From positions 62,001 to 126,000 of the forward strand of contig NZ_AUDY01000013.1 in NCBI RefSeq assembly GCF_000425705.1: a DNA stretch of 64,000 bases, written 5' to 3'. The position numbers were made by a program, and so were the translations under genes. Shown here in pieces: positions 59,676-64,000 of the stretch. Every line of letters starts with the position of its first letter. Position 1 is the stretch's first letter. This stretch comes from Halobacillus kuroshimensis DSM 18393 (GTDB taxonomy: Bacteria > Bacillota > Bacilli > Bacillales > Halobacillaceae). Under the pieces are notes generated by a model that was not told the origin of the DNA, made no database searches, and was given only the letters and a program-made list of their open reading frames with translations.

Positions 59676-59981
59676 ATGAAACTATCAACAATATTAAAAT
59701 GGGTGACCGGAGGATGTGAAGCGCTTCTTGCAATTCCATTCATCGGGGGGTTATTTGTCGTTGGAAGCGGATGGAACGCCCTCCTCTTTATGTTTGTGGC
59801 CCACTTGATTACTCTGATTTTTGCCGTACGGGATAATCGGACTTATGCGGGCAGTGTACTCGGAATGATCACAAGTGCCCTGGCGTGGATACCGGTTCTC
59901 GGCTGGATTCTGCACTCCGTTACCGCCATATTCCTATTAATAGACGCCGGACGCGCGACCAGTTTAGACAAAAAAGCATAA
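59676..59981 (+). CDS. Small membrane protein (101 aa)
   Basis: Three to four TM segments (about 8-28, 32-50, 58-76, 80-92) in a glycine-rich pattern (IPFIGGLFVVGSGWNALLF). ATG has AAAAGGAG 8 nt upstream. Family not recognised. The next gene starts 16 nt later, so it may be cotranscribed. Confidence 0.68.
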   Translation: MKLSTILKWVTGGCEALLAIPFIGGLFVVGSGWNALLFMFVAHLITLIFAVRDNRTYAGSVLGMITSALAWIPVLGWILHSVTAIFLLIDAGRATSLDKKA

Positions 59982-59997
59982 ATAAAGGGGACATCCA

Positions 59998-60366
59998 ATG
60001 TTTACTATTATTTGTTTTTTCAGAGTAGAACAGCGAAATATAGACAAATTTTTGAAAATCACTAAAAAGTCTGGAGAAATCCTTGAAAATCACGGAACCC
60101 TTGAGCACAACATTTATTTTGCCCGCGAGTTAACCGGAAGACAAGGTTCCATGGGACTGCTGAACCTTGTCGAAATGGAAGAGAATGAAGAACTATTCCT
60201 CGGACAATCGGTTTTTGAAAGTGAAGAGCACTACCATAACGTTATGAAAGAAGTCGGTTTTGATGATATGATCCACTATCTGGATGGGAACATCAAAGAT
60301 ATTGTAGAAATGAATCGTGTCATTACATCAAGCTTTACAACAGAACGCGTTGCGGAAACCAATTAA
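59998..60366 (+). CDS. Hypothetical protein, possible dimeric alpha-beta barrel
   Basis: 122-aa cytosolic protein. MFTIICFFRVEQRNIDKFL followed by a FARELTGRQGSMGLLNLVEM strand and a C-terminal amphipathic helix recalls small ABM/DUF1428-like ferredoxin-fold proteins, but no catalytic motif is visible. RBS AAAGGGG. Lies between a membrane protein and the ketopantoate reductase-like gene, same strand. Confidence 0.6.
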   Translation: MFTIICFFRVEQRNIDKFLKITKKSGEILENHGTLEHNIYFARELTGRQGSMGLLNLVEMEENEELFLGQSVFESEEHYHNVMKEVGFDDMIHYLDGNIKDIVEMNRVITSSFTTERVAETN

Positions 60367-60384
60367 TCACGGAGGTGCAGGTCG

Positions 60385-61305
60385 ATGAGAATCGTTGTAT
60401 TAGGTGCAGGTGCTCTCGGCGCCTATTTTGGGGCGCGCTGGGAGGAAGCTGGTCATGAAGTGATTAACCTCGTACGGGAAGGCCGTGCAGAACAGCTGGA
60501 GAAGAATGGTTTGAAATTACATAGCGAAATGGGCAGCTATGAGTCGGACACTCCCATCATCGCCAGAAGTCCAGAGGAAATTCACGAGCCTGATTTGGTG
60601 TTTCTTGCGGTTAAAGGATATCATCTGCACGGGACGATGGACTGGCTGAAAGCCCTTGTCCAAAAAGGAGCCAAAGTATTTCCAGTCCTCAATGGCATGG
60701 AACACATCAGCATTCTCCAGAAAGAGCTGGGGGAGGAAGCAGTCCTCGGTGGGCTCTCCTATATCATAGCCACTCTGGATGATGCCGGACATGTCGTCCA
60801 TACAAGTGAATTCCATGATTTAGTATTCGGTCCTCTTCATCCATCCCAGCAGGCCATCTGTGAAGAGCTGGCTCTTGCCTGCAATCAGGCAAATATGACC
60901 GGAACATTGAGTCCGAACATCCTTGAGGATATGTGGAAAAAGTACATGTTTATTACAGCTTTTTCAGGGATTACAACAGCTGTCAATCAACCCATCGGTG
61001 TTGTCCGAAGTTTTCCACAAACCCTGCGTATTGCCGAGCGCATGCTTTCAGAGATGAAAGAACTGGCAAATGCCCATAAGATTAACCTGACAGATGAACA
61101 CGTTCAAAACGGCTTCGAAAAACTGCGCAGCCTCGGAGAAGATATGACGTCTTCCATGCACCAGGACCGCAGGAAAGGCCTGCCTTTGGAAGTAGAGCAC
61201 CTGCACGGAGGCGCACTGCGTCTCGGTAGTGAAGTCGGTTTATCCCTTCCCTACATCGAAACGGTCTTCGGAATGATCAAACCCTATGAAACGTTCCAGC
61301 AATAA
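60385..61305 (+). CDS. 2-dehydropantoate 2-reductase family protein
   Basis: 306-aa NADPH-dependent ketopantoate reductase-type enzyme (PanE/ApbA). N-terminal Rossmann motif VVLGAGALGAYFGARW, then LVFLAVKGYHL, NGMEHISIL, and the C-terminal catalytic-domain segments WKKYMFITAFSG and SSMHQDRRKGLPLEVEHLHGG (catalytic Lys/Glu region). True PanE or a paralogue with another 2-keto acid; panBCD is not nearby. Terminator follows. Confidence 0.82.
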   Translation: MRIVVLGAGALGAYFGARWEEAGHEVINLVREGRAEQLEKNGLKLHSEMGSYESDTPIIARSPEEIHEPDLVFLAVKGYHLHGTMDWLKALVQKGAKVFPVLNGMEHISILQKELGEEAVLGGLSYIIATLDDAGHVVHTSEFHDLVFGPLHPSQQAICEELALACNQANMTGTLSPNILEDMWKKYMFITAFSGITTAVNQPIGVVRSFPQTLRIAERMLSEMKELANAHKINLTDEHVQNGFEKLRSLGEDMTSSMHQDRRKGLPLEVEHLHGGALRLGSEVGLSLPYIETVFGMIKPYETFQQ

Positions 61306-61306
61306 C

Positions 61307-61349
61307 AAATACCGCAGCGGACACCTGCCAGGTGACTGCTGCGGTATTT
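61307..61349. terminator. Bidirectional terminator
   Basis: Outer stem AAATACCGCAGC/GCTGCGGTATTT with an inner CACCT/AGGTG stem, between convergent genes. Confidence 0.85.
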
Positions 61350-61924
61350 TATTTCGCATAATCTTCGACATCCGGACGCTTGCCGTACTGAAGTTCCCGG
61401 ATGGACAACCCAAAATCCATCTGCAGGTGAGGGTAATCCTTGAAGTTTTCCCAGTCTCCTCCCCACGTGAATCCAAGATCCTTAGCTGTCTCTACAACTT
61501 CCATCCAATCCGATTGCCCATTGTCATTGCCGTCATAATTCATATCCCAGACGACACGCCCATCTTTCGTTTCAATGGCAAAGTCTATAGCAAGACCATA
61601 ATTATGATAAGATTCCCCGCCTTCTGCATAGGTTACAATTCTGCCATCCTCAGATCTCCCCTGCTCGTAGAGAGTATCCTGCTCCCCGACTGACCTATGA
61701 CCATCTGTAATGACGACAGCAATCCCTTTCTCTTCGGCACGGTTGACAAGTTTCACTTTATTCTCCTGAACAACAGGATGAAGGGTATCAGGAATTGGTA
61801 CATCCTCTTTCTGCAAAAAGGAAGGCCCTGCTTCATTTTCAATATATGGAATCACATAAAAGAACAAAAAACCGATTCCGATAATTCCAAGAAGGAACTT
61901 CAGAAAGTTTACTAGAATCCGCAC
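61349..61924 (-). CDS. Membrane-anchored M15 peptidase (CwlK-like)
   Basis: 191-aa cell-wall peptidase with an N-terminal TM anchor (about 8-26) and an M15 (VanY/CwlK) domain. Zinc ligands lie in SYHNYGLAIDFAIE (His, Asp) and YPHLQMDFG (His); ITDGHRSVGEQDTLYEQGR is the CwlK-type block. Cleaves L-Ala-D-Glu bonds in peptidoglycan if it behaves as CwlK. Start GTG 61924 with GAGGAG 8 nt upstream. Confidence 0.87.
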   Translation of the reverse strand: MRILVNFLKFLLGIIGIGFLFFYVIPYIENEAGPSFLQKEDVPIPDTLHPVVQENKVKLVNRAEEKGIAVVITDGHRSVGEQDTLYEQGRSEDGRIVTYAEGGESYHNYGLAIDFAIETKDGRVVWDMNYDGNDNGQSDWMEVVETAKDLGFTWGGDWENFKDYPHLQMDFGLSIRELQYGKRPDVEDYAK

Positions 61925-62108
61925 ACATGTCTCTCCTCTTCCTCTTTAACTTGAGAATACCACAAACCCTTTCCCACGGAAACGAATCACACTCTGCCAA
62001 TGTTTTGCATAAACAAAGCAGACGAGAACAGGAAAAACTCTTTTCGAAAGGATGAGGAGCAATGATATAATAATAGGAGATTCGACACAGGCCGGGAGAA
62101 GGATGTAC

Positions 62109-62744
62109 ATGAAACGACTACTAAGAAAACCAAAGCGCACACTCTATGAATTGTTGATGGTCGGCCTTGCCGCGCTGTCCATTGCCACCATATGGCAGCA
62201 GACAGGCTACAACAGTGTTATAGTCTGGTCCACGTGGTCGATTTTTTTCCTCGACTTTCTTTATCGATTAATAACCAGTGAAAAGAAGTGGGAGTTCATC
62301 AAGAAAAACCCCTTCATCGTTATAGCTACTGTTCCGCTGGATGCAGTCTTCCAAGTGGCACGGGTCGCCCGGATTCTCCACCTGCTCCGCCTGAAATCAA
62401 TGACGAAGTACTATACCATGCCTTTTATCCGCTTCCTAAAGCGTCAGCACCTTTCAGGAGTACTTGGAATCACCTTCCTTCTCATCTTCCTGCTGATTAT
62501 CCCTCTAAACTTGTACGAAAAGGAGCTGGAAACCTACGCGGATGCGATGCAGAGCGCTATCCTCTCGCTCACTTTTTTCGGAAGGTCTGGATTCGAACCG
62601 GAGACAGCTGCCGGTCATACCATCATCGTCATCTTCACTATCCTCGGTGTCATCATTCACGGATTAATCATCAGCACCGCTGTCGATTACATCATGCAGA
62701 TCCCATTCATCCAAAACATCAAACAGAAGTTCACCAGCAAATAA
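62109..62744 (+). CDS. Ion-channel-like membrane protein with atypical filter
   Basis: 211-aa protein with about five TM segments. Layout resembles a voltage-gated channel: S-segments, a basic amphipathic stretch (FQVARVARILHLLRLKSMTKYY, like an S4-S5 region), then a pore helix (ADAMQSAILSLTFFGRSG) and a last TM. The usual K+ filter TVGYGD is replaced by TFFGRSG, so K+ selectivity cannot be assumed. ATG 62109 has GGGAGAAGG 6 nt upstream. No cytosolic RCK domain. Confidence 0.65.
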   Translation: MKRLLRKPKRTLYELLMVGLAALSIATIWQQTGYNSVIVWSTWSIFFLDFLYRLITSEKKWEFIKKNPFIVIATVPLDAVFQVARVARILHLLRLKSMTKYYTMPFIRFLKRQHLSGVLGITFLLIFLLIIPLNLYEKELETYADAMQSAILSLTFFGRSGFEPETAAGHTIIVIFTILGVIIHGLIISTAVDYIMQIPFIQNIKQKFTSK

Positions 62745-62998
62745 ACTGCGGGCGGTCAGCCGCTCGTTCCTGTCTGTTAAGCATTTGCCGGCTATGGTGC
62801 TTTCCGCATGAAGAGTTTGCGGTGCGCGGGAACATCTTAAAAGGGAAGGTCTTCTATTTCACAGGAGAGCTTCCCTTTGTGTCGTTCTAAGCAAAAAACT
62901 TACATGCTGAAGAGTCCAGTGTGCGATGGGCGTTTAAGGGATGGCAGAAAAAGGAATAGAAAAGCAGACTACTATCATCGATGGAGGTGGACAGCTGT

Positions 62999-63214
62999 AT
63001 GGCTGAAAAGAACAAAAAACAGAACAACCGTCTGGCAGAGGATGATCAGAGCTTCAAGGAAAAGCTGGAGAAAGAAAAATTGATAGATAATGTCCCTGAC
63101 GAAGAAATGCGTCAAAAACTCGCTCACGACGAAAAGAAACATAAAAAATCCAAGAACGACTCACTTACGGAAGAAGAATTCGATGAGGACATGAAGCCTG
63201 ACCAGAAGGACTAG
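62999..63214 (+). CDS. Small highly charged protein (71 aa)
   Basis: Rich in Lys, Glu and Asp with no hydrophobic core (DEEMRQKLAHDEKKHKKSK...), probably disordered or helical. ATG 62999 has GGAGGTGG 8 nt upstream. Unknown function; such proteins in Bacilli are sometimes spore or stress proteins, but nothing here proves it. The 250 bases upstream hold only a hairpin AAGGGAAG/CTTCCCTT at 62840-62876. Confidence 0.6.
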   Translation: MAEKNKKQNNRLAEDDQSFKEKLEKEKLIDNVPDEEMRQKLAHDEKKHKKSKNDSLTEEEFDEDMKPDQKD

Positions 63215-63317
63215 GTTTATTTTTCAATAAGCTGGGGAATGCTTATTTATGTACCGACGCCGCTGTTCAATCTGTAAATCAAACACACATCATGGTAGAC
63301 GATACTCAAAACGATAT

Positions 63318-63346
63318 TTGACATACATCAACTTCTAATCTATACT
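63318..63346 (+). promoter_or_regulatory. Strong sigma-A promoter
   Basis: TTGACA (63318-63323), 17-nt spacer, TATACT (63341-63346). Heads the unit ending at the terminator 63617-63651. Confidence 0.8.
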
Positions 63347-63398
63347 AGGTATTGATGCTCGTTAAAAGAGCAATTCGGAAAAAGAAAGAGTGATTTGT

Positions 63399-63464
63399 AT
63401 GAGACTGGCATTCTGCTACGTTTTGATACGACTTAATCACACTGGATCAGCTTCGGAGCTGTAA
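63399..63464 (+). CDS. Possible 21-aa peptide in the 300-nt unit
   Basis: ATG 63399 with a moderate RBS (AAAGAGTG, 9 nt); product MRLAFCYVLIRLNHTGSASE plus Leu. Not recognised. Coding status uncertain. Confidence 0.3.
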   Translation: MRLAFCYVLIRLNHTGSASEL

Positions 63465-63616
63465 GGATGCAATAGAGGTAGGGATTGCGTCGTTTAAGTT
63501 GCTTAAAAACTACCATGTAGAATTAAACAACCGCGGCAATACCGTGGATGAATCGATCCACGAAGACTTGTTTATCTAACACAAGGTGAAAAACTTCAGA
63601 TATTTTCCGAAAGTAC

Positions 63617-63651
63617 AAAAGCGCACCGGGCTATTCCCCGGTGCGCTTTTT
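63617..63651 (+). terminator. Intrinsic terminator
   Basis: Perfect 10-bp stem GCGCACCGGG/CCCGGTGCGC with a 6-nt loop and five T residues. Confidence 0.9.
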
Positions 63652-63718
63652 CCATAGGAGTACGTTTAACCTTTTTTCTCTCATGGTAATATAGCCATAG
63701 AGGGAAGGAGTTTTGATG

Positions 63719-64000
63719 ATGAACGACTACTTAAGCCGTATAGAGCCTGAAGAAGTGCGCTTTTTTATGGATGTTTCAGAATTTAAATCGATCGTATTGG
63801 AAATGCTTGGTGAAGCACGGCACATTGTGCAGGTGGAAGTGAGCTATGAGATTGTGGAAAATCCCGGCACATCTCCCTTGATTCGTCCCATGATCCAATT
63901 GACGGAAATCAGCCGCTTTACAGAAGAAGACCGCCACAAGGTTCTGCAGTCCGGCTTCTCTATTGATCGTGAGCCTTTTGATAACGGGGATTATGCGATG
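63719..64000 (+). CDS. Hypothetical protein (3' end outside window)
   Basis: Open from ATG 63719 (AAGGAG 8 nt upstream; ATG 63716 also possible) to the window end, 94 codons visible. The product begins MNDYLSRIEPEEVRFFMDVS, mixed alpha/beta and acidic, with no motif I recognise. Partial. Confidence 0.6.
   Translation, partial: MNDYLSRIEPEEVRFFMDVSEFKSIVLEMLGEARHIVQVEVSYEIVENPGTSPLIRPMIQLTEISRFTEEDRHKVLQSGFSIDREPFDNGDYAM

Larger units (their letters stand above)
63353..63651 (+). ncRNA. About 300-nt transcription unit, possible sRNA or small mRNA
   Basis: Bounded by a near-consensus promoter and a strong terminator. Local hairpins are GCTC/GAGC near the 5' end, TTTAAG/CTTAAA inside GGTAG/CTACC, and CGTGGAT/ATCCACG. 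It also has a 21-codon ORF (63399-63464) with AAAGAGTG before its ATG, and an overlapping +1 frame open for 50 codons (63427-63579) without a clear start. Identity unknown: a small RNA, dual-function RNA, or frameshifted small gene. Confidence 0.5.

Noticed and set aside
62585-62605. tRNA T-loop-like ATTCGAACC
   Set aside because: Inside the channel-like coding sequence; no acceptor or anticodon stems around it. No tRNA or rRNA gene was found in the window.

Overview
The window looks like a chromosomal segment of a Gram-positive, endospore-forming member of the Bacillaceae. It carries pdaA (spore cortex), bshB2 (bacillithiol), mreBH, ykuD, PerR- and Zur-type operators, and dense intergenic Rho-independent terminators. 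A BCCT osmolyte transporter, a YuiF/NhaC-type antiporter, an AGCS Na+ symporter and acidic proteins suggest a moderately halophilic or marine genus of the Halobacillus type. That placement is inference. No rRNA, tRNA, CRISPR array or intact prophage was seen.

Layout. 1-9.7 kb: end of an ABC-2 permease, an SDR enzyme, a PcrA/YjcD-like helicase, an ene-reductase, a PAS-STAS protein, and a TetR-controlled pair of small multidrug resistance proteins. 9.7-14.9 kb: anchored MsrA, a MutS2 relative lacking the Smr nuclease domain behind a long attenuator-like leader, a cysteine hydrolase, nadE and bshB2. 15-19.5 kb: a YtkA-like lipoprotein, typA, an RluA-type pseudouridine synthase, and an IS1182-like relic flanked by copies of a terminator hairpin. 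19.6-32.3 kb: pterin dehydratase and oligoendopeptidase, LLM oxidoreductase, DUF5694 protein, BCCT transporter, purU, ykuD, an RNase H-like protein, an acyl-CoA synthetase and a YitT protein. 32.5-41.9 kb: a second IS relic, a PAS histidine kinase of the sporulation-kinase type, then a block resembling the B. subtilis yfjP-pdaA-yfjT-yfkD-yfkF region. 41.9-49.1 kb: metal homeostasis, with znuA, znuC-znuB-zur, a partial amino-acid ABC transporter and pfeT. 49.3-58.1 kb: yfkJ-ytxH-yfkH, AGCS symporter, SRAP protein, an ABC exporter with its TetR regulator, and a DUF1992/deaminase/MOSC/YkgJ operon. 58.3-64 kb: mreBH with a MITE-like insertion after its stop codon, small membrane proteins, a ketopantoate reductase-like enzyme, CwlK, a channel-like protein, and a roughly 300-nt transcription unit of unknown nature.

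How the genes work together. Zinc uptake (znuA, znuCB) and zur share operator-like palindromes. pfeT has a perfect PerR box. MsrA, BshB2 and pfeT fit redox and iron stress. Transporters fit osmotic and ion balance. The most striking item is the leader of the Smr-less MutS2 gene. It has a consensus promoter, a 7-codon leader peptide, nested long-range complementary segments and two tandem terminators. Together these look like a ribosome-stalling-dependent switch for a protein whose family is linked to rescue of collided ribosomes.
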